NCBI RefSeq assembly: GCF_002043095.1
Contig: NZ_MVOC01000046.1
Location: 20,801 to 84,800 of the forward strand
Length of the DNA stretch: 64,000 nt
Source: Mycobacterium sp. AT1
Lineage (GTDB): Bacteria; Actinomycetota; Actinomycetes; Mycobacteriales; Mycobacteriaceae
Direction of reading: 5' to 3'
The notes beneath the pieces are model-generated. The model was not told the origin of the DNA and ran no database searches. It saw nothing but the letters and a program-made list of their open reading frames with translations. The translations under genes and the position numbers were made by a program. Of this stretch, positions 1-8,076 are shown piece by piece (positions within the stretch are counted from its first letter, which is position 1; every line of letters starts with the position of its first letter).

Positions 1-22
1 GGTCGAACGTGACGTCGTCCAT
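1..22 (-). CDS. 5' end of a divergent gene, truncated by the window edge
   Basis: Reading leftwards, an ATG at 22 opens a frame beginning M-D-D-V-T-F-D and runs off the window. A GAGG purine stretch lies about six bases before it. Seven codons are too few to assign a family. Its position, back to back with the amine oxidase across the palindrome at 115-132, suggests that it shares that promoter region and the same TetR control. This is inferred from layout only. Confidence 0.35.
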
Positions 23-114
23 GCAGACCTCATTCTTGATTGGCGGACCAGTTTATTTACTTTGTGTCCGCAGTCACGTTCTGTCAAGCCGGTGAAGCAA
101 CTCACGAAAAATAC

Positions 115-132
115 TTGACTGGCGCGCCAGTT
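115..132. promoter_or_regulatory. Palindromic operator upstream of the acyl-CoA catabolic operon
   Basis: The bases TTGACTGGCGCGCCAGTT contain a perfect 14-base palindrome, ACTGGCGCGCCAGT, at 118-131. A sister site with the same TTGAC-GG...CCAGT arms lies at 5564-5585 just before the tetR gene. The site abuts the ATG at 133, so a bound repressor would block transcription or early elongation. The TetR at 5636 is the inferred ligand. Confidence 0.7.
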
Positions 133-1530
133 ATGAATAGCGTCAACCGCATGTCGAATGTCACACCGCCGCCGACGGCCACCGTCGTGGTCGTCGGAGC
201 CGGGTATGCCGGCCTGTCAACAGCATTGGCGCTGCACGACGAGGGCGTCGACGTGCTGGTGCTCGAGGGCTCGGACCGCGTCGGCGGCCGGGTGCTGTCC
301 GAACGCATCGACGGTGACCTCGTCGTCGACCACGGAGGGCAGTGGGTCGGCCCGACGCAGACCCGGCTACTCGCCGCCGCCGAGCGTTTCGGCTGCACCA
401 CCTTCCCGACCTACAACACCGGCGACCACCTCGAACTGTGGTCCGACGGTGTCTGCCGCCCCTTTCACGGCGCCGGGCCCGACGGAGCGCCCGGCGTCGA
501 CGCCTATGTGGCGGCCGCCGAGGTCATCGACGAGTGGGCCGCGACGATCGACCTGAACGACCCGACGGCGCACCCGCGCCTGGTCGAGTGGGACTCCGAG
601 ACCGTGCAGTCTCACCTCGACCGCACCGTCTCCGACGAGGACGCGCGCCTGCGCCTGGCGCTCGCCGTACAGGGTGTGTGGACCGTCGAACCCCGCGACA
701 TCTCGTTGTTCCACTTGCTGTTCTACGTCGCGTCGGCCGGCGGATTCGACCAGCTGATGGAGACCGAGGGCTGCGCGCAGGAGCGCCGCTTCACCGGCGG
801 CGCCCAAGCGGTGGCGCTGGCCATTGCCGAGCACCTGGGTTACCGGGTCGTCCTCGGGACCCCCGTGCGGCGCGTCGAAACCCTCGACGACGGACGCGTC
901 CGCGTCGACACCGACCGCGGGCAGGTGCTCGCCGACCGCGTCGTCGTCGCGACGTCTCCCGGTGCCGCCGTACGCATTCGGTTCACTCCGCCACTCCCGC
1001 AGGCCCGCAACCGGTGGATGGAGCGCACTCCGATGGGTGACGTCGCCAAGATTCACACCGTCTACGACACCCCGTTCTGGCGTGCCGACGGCTACTCCGG
1101 CGAGGCCACCGCCTACGGCGACAACTCGGTCGGTGTGGTGTTCGACAACTCGCCCGACGACGGCAGCGTCGGGGTCCTGGTGTCGTTCGTCTACGCTGAC
1201 CGGCAGCACCGGTGGTCGGCGCTCGCCCCGGAGCAGCGGCGGGCCGACGTGTTGGCGACGCTGAGCGCACTCTTCGGCGAACGCGCGGGAAACCCGTTGC
1301 AGTACCTCGAAAAGGTCTGGCCCGACGACCCGTGGGCGCACGGCGGCTACGCGGCCAATCCGGCACCGGGAGTCTGGACCGAGCACGGTGCCACCGGTTG
1401 GCGCACCGCGTGCGGGTCCGTGCACTGGGCCGGCACGGAGACGTCGAGCGTGTGGAACGGCTACATCGACGGTGCCATCGATTCCGGGCATCGCGCCGCG
1501 GCCGAGGTGACGGCGGCACTCCGGTCATGA
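133..1530 (+). CDS. Flavin-dependent amine oxidase (monoamine oxidase family)
   Basis: The product is about 465 residues. It has a Rossmann FAD-binding motif, G-A-G-Y-A-G, at residues 22-27, the VLEGSDRVGGR segment that follows it in amine oxidases, and a C-terminal FAD-contact segment of the form WAGTETSSVWNGYIDGA. The family oxidises primary or secondary amines to imine or aldehyde with release of hydrogen peroxide. The start is uncertain: ATG 133 abuts the palindrome, ATG 151 is an alternative, and an in-frame TTG lies at 40. None has a clear ribosome site, so a leaderless start is possible. It is the first gene of an operon with overlapping stops and starts, which suggests that amine oxidation feeds an acyl-CoA route. 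The substrate is unknown. Confidence 0.85.
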   Translation: MNSVNRMSNVTPPPTATVVVVGAGYAGLSTALALHDEGVDVLVLEGSDRVGGRVLSERIDGDLVVDHGGQWVGPTQTRLLAAAERFGCTTFPTYNTGDHLELWSDGVCRPFHGAGPDGAPGVDAYVAAAEVIDEWAATIDLNDPTAHPRLVEWDSETVQSHLDRTVSDEDARLRLALAVQGVWTVEPRDISLFHLLFYVASAGGFDQLMETEGCAQERRFTGGAQAVALAIAEHLGYRVVLGTPVRRVETLDDGRVRVDTDRGQVLADRVVVATSPGAAVRIRFTPPLPQARNRWMERTPMGDVAKIHTVYDTPFWRADGYSGEATAYGDNSVGVVFDNSPDDGSVGVLVSFVYADRQHRWSALAPEQRRADVLATLSALFGERAGNPLQYLEKVWPDDPWAHGGYAANPAPGVWTEHGATGWRTACGSVHWAGTETSSVWNGYIDGAIDSGHRAAAEVTAALRS

Positions 1531-3557
1531 CCGCCGATCTCGCCGTCTTCAGCGACCCGACGTCGGTGGCCGTCGTCGGGGCCTCCGACGACCCCGCCAA
1601 GTGGGGCTACTGGCTGGCCTCCGGGGCTCTCCAATCTGAGCACCGCCGCCGAATCTCGTTGGTCAACAGTCGATCCACGTCCGTTCTCGGACACCCCTGC
1701 GCGACCAGCGTCGCCGCGCTCGACCACACCCCGGATCTCGTCGCACTGTGCGTGCCCGCACGCCACGTCGACGCCGTGGTCGACGAGTCCCTCGACCGCG
1801 GCGTGCGCGGCTTCCTCGGGATCACCGCCGGTGTCGCCGACGACGCCGCCCTCGCCCGCCGCATCACCTCCCGCGGCGCCCGACTGATCGGCACCAACAG
1901 CCTGGGGATCTACGACTCCACCACCGAGCTGCAGCTGATGTGGGGCAGGCCGACGCCCGGTCCGCTGGCCGTGGTCTCCCAGAGCGGACAGCTCGGTTCG
2001 GAACTCGTGGCCGTCGGGCGCAGGCACGGCCTCGGGGTGTCCCGGTTCGTGTCGATTGGCAACCAATCCGACGTCACCGCAACCGAATTACTCGACGACC
2101 TCGCCACCCACGACGCCACCCGTGTCGTCGCGCTGTACCTGGAGAGCCTCACCGACGGTGAGGCGCTGTTCGACACCCTGGGCAGGCTGCGCGCGGCGGG
2201 CAAGCCGACGGTGCTCCTGACGGTCGGCGCGAGTGCCGCGAGTTCGCGGCTGGCCCGCACGCACACCGGCTCGCTGACGTCGTCGCTCGACGTGGTCGAC
2301 GCCGCCTGCCGCGCCGCCGGCGTGATCCGCGTCGTCACCCCCACCGAGGTCGTCGACGTCGCGCGGACCCTGCTGGCGGCGCCCTGGCCCCGCGGCCGCC
2401 GAGTCGCCGTCGTCGGGGACAGTGGTGGGCAGAGCGGCATCGCCGCCGACGTCGCCGTCGCTGCGGGACTCGAGGTTCCGACGTTCTCGGCCGCGCTCAC
2501 CGACACCTTGACGGCCGAGTTGCCCGCCGGCGCCGCCTGTGACAACCCGGTCGACCTGGCCGGTGCGGGGGAGCGGGATCTGCAGAACTACGCCGCCTTC
2601 GTCGAGCGCGTGATCGCCGACGGAGACGTGGACGCGGTCGTGATGACGGGGTACTTCGGCTGCTATGGCGAAGACACTGCGTCACTGGCCGACGCCGAAC
2701 ACGCGGTGGCCAAACGGCTCGGCGCCGCGGTGAGCGCCACGGGAGTGCCCGTGCTCGTCCACACCATGGCGTCGCAGTCCGCGACCGCGATGGTGCTGGA
2801 GCAGTGCGGCGTTCCCGTCTTCGACCGCATCGAGTCGGCGATGCGCTCACTGGCCGTGATCGGCTGTGCGGCAACCCCTGTCCGCCCCGACTCGGTGCGC
2901 ACGATGACGTCGAACGCGCCCGTCGCGCCCGGCTACTGGGCTGCTCGTGCCGTCCTGGCCGACGCGGGCGTCCCGTTCCCGCCCGGGGTGTTGGTGCGCA
3001 CGGCCGCCGACCTGGCCGAGGCGACGCGTCACCTGCAGTCGCCCTACGTGCTCAAGGCCGGTTGGCTGGAGCACAAGAGCGAAGTCGGGGGCGTCCTCAC
3101 CAATGTGGTTGGACCCGAACAGTTGTCGGCCGCCTTCGACGACATGCGGGACCGCCTCGGCGCGGGTGACTACGTCGTCGAGGAACAAGACACCCGCGGG
3201 CACGCCGTCGAAATCCTGGTCGCCGGACGTCGGGATCCCCAGCTGGGCGCCGTGGTCGTCGTCGGGGCGGGCGGCACCGACACCGAGATTCACCGGGACG
3301 TCCGGATGGAGCGCGCACCCGTCACACGCGCCACGGCGACGTCCATGCTCGAGGGTCTGCGCTGCGCGCCGCTGCTTCACGGCTGGCGCGGGCGGCCGCC
3401 CGTCGACGTGGCCGCGCTCGCGGAGCTGGTCGTGTCGGTGTCCCACCTCGTCGCGCACCGCCGCGACATCACCGAGATCGAACTCAACCCGGTGCGGGTG
3501 ACCGCCGGCGGCGTCCTCGCCGTGGACGGGCTCATCATGGGAGACAACACAATATGA
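1527..3557 (+). CDS. ADP-forming acyl-CoA synthetase (acetate-CoA ligase family)
   Basis: The product is about 676 residues. The N-terminal CoA-binding Rossmann domain begins VAVVGASDDPAKWG. A succinyl-CoA-ligase-like flavodoxin domain follows (SQSGQLG region), and an ATP-grasp domain forms the C-terminal third, with VLKAGWLEHKSEVGGV and a closing EIELNPV motif. The family makes acyl-CoA from a carboxylic acid, CoA and ATP through a phosphohistidine. ATG at 1527 overlaps the upstream stop by four bases (ATGA), so translation is probably coupled. In this operon it would activate an acid for the reductase and dehydrogenase that follow. The substrate cannot be told from sequence. Confidence 0.85.
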   Translation: MTADLAVFSDPTSVAVVGASDDPAKWGYWLASGALQSEHRRRISLVNSRSTSVLGHPCATSVAALDHTPDLVALCVPARHVDAVVDESLDRGVRGFLGITAGVADDAALARRITSRGARLIGTNSLGIYDSTTELQLMWGRPTPGPLAVVSQSGQLGSELVAVGRRHGLGVSRFVSIGNQSDVTATELLDDLATHDATRVVALYLESLTDGEALFDTLGRLRAAGKPTVLLTVGASAASSRLARTHTGSLTSSLDVVDAACRAAGVIRVVTPTEVVDVARTLLAAPWPRGRRVAVVGDSGGQSGIAADVAVAAGLEVPTFSAALTDTLTAELPAGAACDNPVDLAGAGERDLQNYAAFVERVIADGDVDAVVMTGYFGCYGEDTASLADAEHAVAKRLGAAVSATGVPVLVHTMASQSATAMVLEQCGVPVFDRIESAMRSLAVIGCAATPVRPDSVRTMTSNAPVAPGYWAARAVLADAGVPFPPGVLVRTAADLAEATRHLQSPYVLKAGWLEHKSEVGGVLTNVVGPEQLSAAFDDMRDRLGAGDYVVEEQDTRGHAVEILVAGRRDPQLGAVVVVGAGGTDTEIHRDVRMERAPVTRATATSMLEGLRCAPLLHGWRGRPPVDVAALAELVVSVSHLVAHRRDITEIELNPVRVTAGGVLAVDGLIMGDNTI

Positions 3558-4369
3558 CGACGCAGTACAGCCTGGACCTTTCAGCCGAGTTCGCCGGTCG
3601 CGTTGCTCTGGTCACCGGCGGCGGGTCGGGCATCGGACGGGCCATTGCCGAGCGGTGGGCCCGCGCGGGCGGCACCGTGGCGGTACTCGGCCGTCGACGG
3701 GAGGCCCTCGACGAGACGGTGCGACGCATCGTCGACGCCGGCGGACGGGCCGAAGCGGTGGTGTGCGACGTTCGCGACCACGCCGGTGTCGCAGCCGCCG
3801 TCGACGCCCTGGTCGACACCCACGGCCGGATCGACGCGCTGGTGAACAACGCGGCGGGCAACTTCGTCGTCCCGTCCGAGGACCTGTCGCCGGGCGGCTG
3901 GAAGGCGGTCACCGACATCGTGCTCAACGGCACGTACTACTGCACGCATGCCGTCGCGCGGCACATGTTGGCGCAGGGCAGCGGTTCGATCGTCAACGTC
4001 ATCGCGAGCTACGCCTGGCACGGCCATCCCGGCACGGTGCACAGCGCGGCGGCCAAGGGCGGCGTCGTCGCGATGGCCCGCACGTTGGCCGTCGAATGGG
4101 GTGGCCGGGGCGTCCGGGTGAACTGCCTCGCTCCCGGTCCCACCGAGACCGAGGGCGCCGGGGCCGCGCTGTGGGGTGACCCGCAAGCCCGCCGCGAGGT
4201 CCTGGCCAGCGTTCCGGCCAACCGGTTCGCCGCACCGGAGGAGATCGCCGAATCCGCCGCGTTCCTGCTCGGCGACCGCGCCGGCTACGTCACCGGCGAG
4301 GTGCTGGTCGTCGACGGCGGTCAGTGGCTCGGCAAGTCCGTCTACACCGATTCATCCAAGCGCAACTGA
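3554..4369 (+). CDS. SDR oxidoreductase of the 2,4-dienoyl-CoA reductase type
   Basis: The product is 271 residues. It has the NAD(P) motif TGGGSGIG near residue 22 and the NNAAGN motif typical of dienoyl-CoA reductases. The usual catalytic YxxxK of short-chain dehydrogenases is replaced by S-A-A-A-K (in V-H-S-A-A-A-K), as in known dienoyl-CoA reductase relatives, so this is a family signature rather than damage. The expected role is NADPH-dependent reduction of an unsaturated acyl-CoA. ATG at 3554 overlaps the previous stop (ATGA). It works between the synthetase and the acyl-CoA dehydrogenase of the same operon. Confidence 0.8.
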   Translation: MTTQYSLDLSAEFAGRVALVTGGGSGIGRAIAERWARAGGTVAVLGRRREALDETVRRIVDAGGRAEAVVCDVRDHAGVAAAVDALVDTHGRIDALVNNAAGNFVVPSEDLSPGGWKAVTDIVLNGTYYCTHAVARHMLAQGSGSIVNVIASYAWHGHPGTVHSAAAKGGVVAMARTLAVEWGGRGVRVNCLAPGPTETEGAGAALWGDPQARREVLASVPANRFAAPEEIAESAAFLLGDRAGYVTGEVLVVDGGQWLGKSVYTDSSKRN

Positions 4370-4398
4370 CACTTTCGCCCGACTGCAAGGAGACCGAC

Positions 4399-5562
4399 AT
4401 GTCCAGCACCACCAACATCCCGGCCTGGCCGCTCACCGACGAGCAGCGCCAAATCGTCGAACTGTGCCACGACTTCGCGGCCAAGGAGATCCGGCCTCGG
4501 GGCCGTGAGGTCGACGAGGCCGACGTCGTGACCCCGGTCGACATCTTCGCCAAGGCAGCCGCCGTCGGCATCACCGACTTCATGATCCCCGAGGAATTCG
4601 GCGGCGGCGGCTTCACCGACGTCTTCACCCAGTGCCTGGTGCAGGAGGAGCTGTGCTGGGGTGACCCCGGCATCGGAAACCTGATGTGCTCCAACGGCTT
4701 CTTCTCCGACCCCATCATGGTGCTGGGCACCGAGGAGCAGAAGAAGCGGTGGCTGACACCGCTGACCGGACCGAAGGCCGTGATGACCTCGTTGGCCACC
4801 ACCGAGCCCGAATCCGGCTCCGACGCCGCGTCTATCGTCACGACCGCCACCCGGGTCGAGGGCGGCTACCGCATCAACGGGCAGAAGGCGTGGATCTCCA
4901 ACGCCGGCGCTGCGGAGTTCTACGTGGTGTTCGCTAAGACCGACACCACCAAGCGTTCGGGGGGCATCTCGGCGTTCCTCCTCGACAAGGACACGGAGGG
5001 TCTGAGCTTCGGCGAGCCGATGAAGAAGATGGGCCAACGGGCCATCGTGTGCCGCGAGATCTTCCTCGACGACGTCTTCGTGCCCGAGGAGGACCGCCTC
5101 GGCGACGAAGGGCAGGGCTTCTACGGGCTGATGGGGACGTTCGACATCTCCCGGGTGGTGCTCGGTGCGGCCGCGGTCGGCGCGGCACGGGCGGCGTACG
5201 AATACGCCTTGGAGTACGCGAAGACGCGCAAGCAGTTCGGCGTGGCGATCATCGAGCACCAGGCCGTCGCGTTCCGGCTCGCCGACATGGCCACCCGGAT
5301 CGAGGCGGCGCGCCTGTTGGTGTTGCACGCCGCTCGGATCATCGACAGCGGTGCCCCGGCCCGTGGAATCGCCGCGATGGCGAAGCTGACCGCGTCGGAG
5401 ACGGCGATGTTCGTCACCCACGCCGCGGTGCAAACCCTTGGCGGATGGGGCTATTCACGGGAGTACCCGGTGGAGCAGTGGATGCGCGACGCCAAGCTGG
5501 AGGAGATCGAGGAGGGCACCAGCGACATCATGAAGCTGGTGATCTCCCGCAACCTGGGCTGA
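4399..5562 (+). CDS. Acyl-CoA dehydrogenase
   Basis: The product is 387 residues, the usual size for the family. The FAD/acyl-binding segments are present (TEPESGSDAASI, the GQKAWISNA loop, LGGWGYSREYPVEQWMRDAK), and the C-terminus reads EGTSDIMKLVISRNL. The catalytic base is probably in the E-E-I-E-E-G-T-S-D segment, though I did not fix the residue. ATG 4399 has a good ribosome site, AAGGAGA, six bases upstream. It introduces an alpha,beta double bond into an acyl-CoA, passing electrons to ETF. It is the last structural gene of the operon; the second palindrome starts two bases after its stop. Confidence 0.9.
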   Translation: MSSTTNIPAWPLTDEQRQIVELCHDFAAKEIRPRGREVDEADVVTPVDIFAKAAAVGITDFMIPEEFGGGGFTDVFTQCLVQEELCWGDPGIGNLMCSNGFFSDPIMVLGTEEQKKRWLTPLTGPKAVMTSLATTEPESGSDAASIVTTATRVEGGYRINGQKAWISNAGAAEFYVVFAKTDTTKRSGGISAFLLDKDTEGLSFGEPMKKMGQRAIVCREIFLDDVFVPEEDRLGDEGQGFYGLMGTFDISRVVLGAAAVGAARAAYEYALEYAKTRKQFGVAIIEHQAVAFRLADMATRIEAARLLVLHAARIIDSGAPARGIAAMAKLTASETAMFVTHAAVQTLGGWGYSREYPVEQWMRDAKLEEIEEGTSDIMKLVISRNLG

Positions 5563-5563
5563 A

Positions 5564-5585
5564 GTTGACCGGCCCGCCAGTCAAC
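5564..5585. promoter_or_regulatory. Second palindromic operator, before tetR
   Basis: A 22-base imperfect palindrome with outer arms GTTGAC and GTCAAC around GG...CC; 18 of 22 positions are symmetric. It matches the site at 115-132 in the core TTGAC-GG-CC-CCAGT. It lies between the acyl-CoA dehydrogenase stop and the tetR start, so autoregulation of tetR is likely. Confidence 0.7.
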
Positions 5586-5635
5586 GGACTTGTACGATCG
5601 GAGCGCCAGTAGCACCAGCCGACCGGAGGGCCCCG

Positions 5636-6229
5636 ATGCCGCGTCCCAGCGTGGAAGCCGAGCGGCGACCGCAGATCCTCGCCGCGGCGTGTGCGGCGAT
5701 CGCGTCGATGGGCGTGCCGGCCCTGCGCTTGTCCGACGTCTCGAAGCAGGCCGGTGTGAGTTCGGGGACGATCCATTACTACTTCGAGACGAAGAAGGAC
5801 GTCATCACCGCGGCGTTCGAGTTCAACCTGACGGACTCGCTGGCCCGGCGCCACGAGCTGCTGGCGTCGGGCAAGGACAGCTTGGCGATCCTGCACGACC
5901 TCGTCGACTCGTACCTGCCCAGTGACGAACTCTCGGTGCGCGCGTGGAAGGTGTGGCTCGCGCTCTGGGCGGAGGGCAGCCGGGACCCCGTTCTGCAGGA
6001 GATCAACGATCGGCTCTACGGCCAGTGGCGTGACGTCGTCGCCGGAGTGATCGGTGCGGCGCAGGACGAGGGCACAGCGAAGGCCGGAGATCCAGTGTTG
6101 TTGGCCAACATGCTGATTGGCATGCTCGACGGGTTGGCGGTGCAGGTGCTGCTGGAGTCGTCGAGCATGACCCTGGCGACGATGCGCGAGACGTGTCAGG
6201 CATTCGTGAGCGGTGTCATCGAAGGGTAG
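5636..6229 (+). CDS. TetR-family repressor of the acyl-CoA operon
   Basis: The product is 197 residues. The helix-turn-helix spans about residues 27-50 (LRLSDVSKQAGVSSGTIHYY). The rest is an all-helical ligand domain of the BetI-like kind, ending at MRETCQAFVSGVI. A GGAGGG purine stretch precedes the ATG. Operators at 5564-5585 and 115-132 bracket the operon, so it probably represses both itself and the catabolic genes and responds to an acyl-CoA or amine-derived acid. The ligand is unknown. Confidence 0.85.
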   Translation: MPRPSVEAERRPQILAAACAAIASMGVPALRLSDVSKQAGVSSGTIHYYFETKKDVITAAFEFNLTDSLARRHELLASGKDSLAILHDLVDSYLPSDELSVRAWKVWLALWAEGSRDPVLQEINDRLYGQWRDVVAGVIGAAQDEGTAKAGDPVLLANMLIGMLDGLAVQVLLESSSMTLATMRETCQAFVSGVIEG

Positions 6230-6468
6230 ACCGACCAAGGTGGGCAGGCGATCGCGGCCGCGGTCGGTGCCGGGTCGCCAGCGCGACGTGTAACGAGAAC
6301 CGCCCCACCGACGATGCTCATTTATGTGGTGCGTGCCCTCCCAGGGACCCTCCGGCGCCTCAAGTCGACCCACAGCCGGCACAGGAATAAATCATAGATT
6401 GACTATGTAGTGTCTATTTGGGTCGGGGTGACTCGGAGCAACTACTCCGGACTAAGGAGCGAATGACG

Positions 6469-7158
6469 ATGAACCTCAAGAAAGCCGTCGCAGGGGTGAC
6501 CTTTGCGGGCGGGATCGGGCTAGCCCTCATCTCCGGCAGTTCAGGGGTCGCATTCGCGGCTCCTGGCGGTGGCGGAGGAGGTTGCCAGCCGCCGTTCTGT
6601 GCGGGCGGGCCTGGCCCTGGTAGTCCAGGTGGACCGGGTGGACCGCAGCAAGGGCGTGGTCCCGGTGGACCGGGCGGACCCGGCGGACCTGCTGACTTCC
6701 GCGGGCCGGGCGGCCCCGCAAACGACCGCGGCCCGGGAGGGCCCGGGGGCCCAGGTGGACCCGGCGGTCCAGGTGACTTCCGTGGTCCAGGCGGCCCCGG
6801 CGACGACCGCGGACCCGGCGGGCCGGGAGGACCTCGTGGACCCGGCGGACCGGGTGACTTCCGCGGCCCGGGTGGACCTGGCGGTCCCGGCGACAACCGC
6901 GGGCCGGACGGTCACGACTGGGGACCACGGCCCCCGAACGCGTTCGGCGGCTGGCGTGACGCCCCCTGGGGCGGCGGACCGGCGCCGTGGGGTTGGGGCG
7001 CGCCGCCGCGGGTCGGCTGGGACCGGCCGTTGCCACCCCCCGGCGGGTTCTGGAACTACGGACCCGTCAACTACTGGGGTTTCAACGAGACTCCCATCTG
7101 GGAGCCGAATTTCAACGCGTGGGGTTTCTACTTCTTCGGAATCTGGATCCCGCTGTAA
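6469..7158 (+). CDS. Secreted Gly/Pro repeat protein with an aromatic C-terminus
   Basis: The product is about 229 residues. A signal peptide (MNLKKAVAGVTFAGGIGLAL..., cleavage near AFA-AP) leads to a low-complexity region, about residues 30-145, of GPGGPG triplets broken by DFRGPGG, DDRGPGG and DNRGPDG units. Glycine occurs at least every third residue, so the phase is collagen-like. The C-terminal 80 residues are rich in Trp, Tyr, Phe and Pro and end GFYFFGIWIPL. ATG 6469 is preferred because AAGGAG sits nine bases before it; ATG 6463 is too close. The protein is probably exported and envelope-associated or extracellular. No enzymatic motif is seen. Confidence 0.75.
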   Translation: MNLKKAVAGVTFAGGIGLALISGSSGVAFAAPGGGGGGCQPPFCAGGPGPGSPGGPGGPQQGRGPGGPGGPGGPADFRGPGGPANDRGPGGPGGPGGPGGPGDFRGPGGPGDDRGPGGPGGPRGPGGPGDFRGPGGPGGPGDNRGPDGHDWGPRPPNAFGGWRDAPWGGGPAPWGWGAPPRVGWDRPLPPPGGFWNYGPVNYWGFNETPIWEPNFNAWGFYFFGIWIPL

Positions 7159-7176
7159 ACCGACCTGACGGAAGGG

Positions 7177-7205
7177 ACGGCCGCCTCGCGACGCGAGGCG
7201 GCCGT
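7177..7205. terminator. Hairpin terminator after the secreted repeat protein
   Basis: Two perfectly complementary 14-base arms, ACGGCCGCCTCGCG and CGCGAGGCGGCCGT, flank a single central A, so the real loop uses the last few pairs. The sequence TTTCGTTGT follows. It lies 19 bases after the stop codon at 7158. Confidence 0.75.
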
Positions 7206-7274
7206 TTCGTTGTCAGCGGGCATGGGCGTCTCCTTCTGTGGGGGTCTACGACTCCGTCTCGCGAAGCGGGCCGA

Positions 7275-7412
7275 TCAGCAGCTCACCGAAATCATCGTGC
7301 TGAGAACGGGATTGGTGATCAGTCCCTTGTCGCCGTCCGAGAACCAGGTGGCCAACCCCTCGGCGGCCCGCATGTAGCGCAGGGGTGCGACAGTACTCAG
7401 CTGTGGGCCCCA
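7275..7412 (-). pseudogene. Possible orphan coding fragment
   Basis: On the reverse strand an open frame, in a different phase from the gene at 7397-7675, reads like protein rather than shadow: about 32 residues from an ATG at 7373 (M-R-A-A-E-G-L-A-T-W-F-S-D-G-D-K...), ending T-M-I-S-V-S-C at TGA 7275-7277. It also continues upstream in frame beyond 7400 without a stop. No ribosome site precedes the ATG. It may be the 3' remnant of a deleted gene or chance coding. The family is not recognised. Confidence 0.3.
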
Positions 7413-7675
7413 TTCGCGTCGCACCGCTGCTGGCTCGTGCGCTTCCGGTAGCGGTGATAGGCGTTGCCGCTTGCGATTCCGAGAGTGTCACCGATCTTGG
7501 TCCAGCCGATGCCGATGTCGCGGGCGGCGTCGACCGCTGCTCTGAGCTGCTCCTGGGAGTCGGGGGTTCCGGAGTGCTCGACCTCTTGGGCAGCGTCGGC
7601 CAGTCGGCGCACTGCTGTGTCGTGTTCGGCGGTCCATCCGCTGTAAGACTTGGCTTTTCGACGTGGGGTGTTCAT
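7397..7675 (-). CDS. Small helix-turn-helix protein
   Basis: The product is 92 residues with basic ends. The C-terminal half, IGWTKIGDTLGIASGNAYHRYRKR, has the spacing of a helix-turn-helix with a recognition helix ending in aromatic and basic residues. The first half is helical and acidic (ADAAQEVEHSG...QLRAAVDAARDIG). A good ribosome site, AGGAGA, precedes the ATG at 7675. It stands alone and its targets are unknown. It could act on DNA as a small regulator. Confidence 0.65.
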   Translation of the reverse strand: MNTPRRKAKSYSGWTAEHDTAVRRLADAAQEVEHSGTPDSQEQLRAAVDAARDIGIGWTKIGDTLGIASGNAYHRYRKRTSQQRCDANGAHS

Positions 7676-7820
7676 CGTTTCTCCTGCGATTCCCCTGGCG
7701 CGTAGCCGGGGATGAGTGGGGCACCGGGGGGACGGTGCTCGAAATGGGGAGTGGGCGCGGCTCAGGACGAGGTCGACTGAGCGCCGGCGAATGGCCGACG
7801 ACGGCGTTTGCGTGCGAGTT

Positions 7821-7952
7821 CTAGACGGCCGACCGGATGACGGTCGGAGGGTCCTGGATGTAGGGCCAGAAGCGGCGGCCGACGCGGTGCACCTGCGTCT
7901 CTAGCGTCACCGGACGCGCGGTGGCGTGTGCGTCGGGACGGAGTACGTTCAT
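7821..7952 (-). CDS. Small conserved-looking ORF (43 residues)
   Basis: Reading leftwards from ATG 7952 to TAG 7821-7823, the product is 43 residues, starting MNVLRPDAHATARPV and ending QDPPTVIRSAV, with a WPYIQDPP segment. A strong Shine-Dalgarno, AAGGAAGG, lies a few bases before the ATG, and the third codon positions are mostly G or C. It diverges from the AraC-type regulator at 8077, a common layout for a regulator and its target. The function is unknown. The rest of 7676-8076 shows no other gene. Confidence 0.5.
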   Translation of the reverse strand: MNVLRPDAHATARPVTLETQVHRVGRRFWPYIQDPPTVIRSAV

Positions 7953-8076
7953 GGCCTTCCTTGGGTCAACCCTGCGGTCTAGCAGGAGTTCTACCTAAAG
8001 AATGGCCGGTGGGGTACTGGCGCGTCTTGACGTTCTGCGACACACTTTTACCATTTCCCGACAAGGAGCGACGGAC

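Noticed and set aside
3554..4369. SDR lacking the YxxxK motif taken as a broken enzyme
   Set aside because: The S-A-A-A-K variant with NNAAGN is normal for the dienoyl-CoA reductase group.
6600..6910. Short repeats that could be read as a CRISPR or DNA repeat array
   Set aside because: The periodicity is in codons for Gly-Pro-Gly inside a signal-peptide protein. No regular spacers are present.
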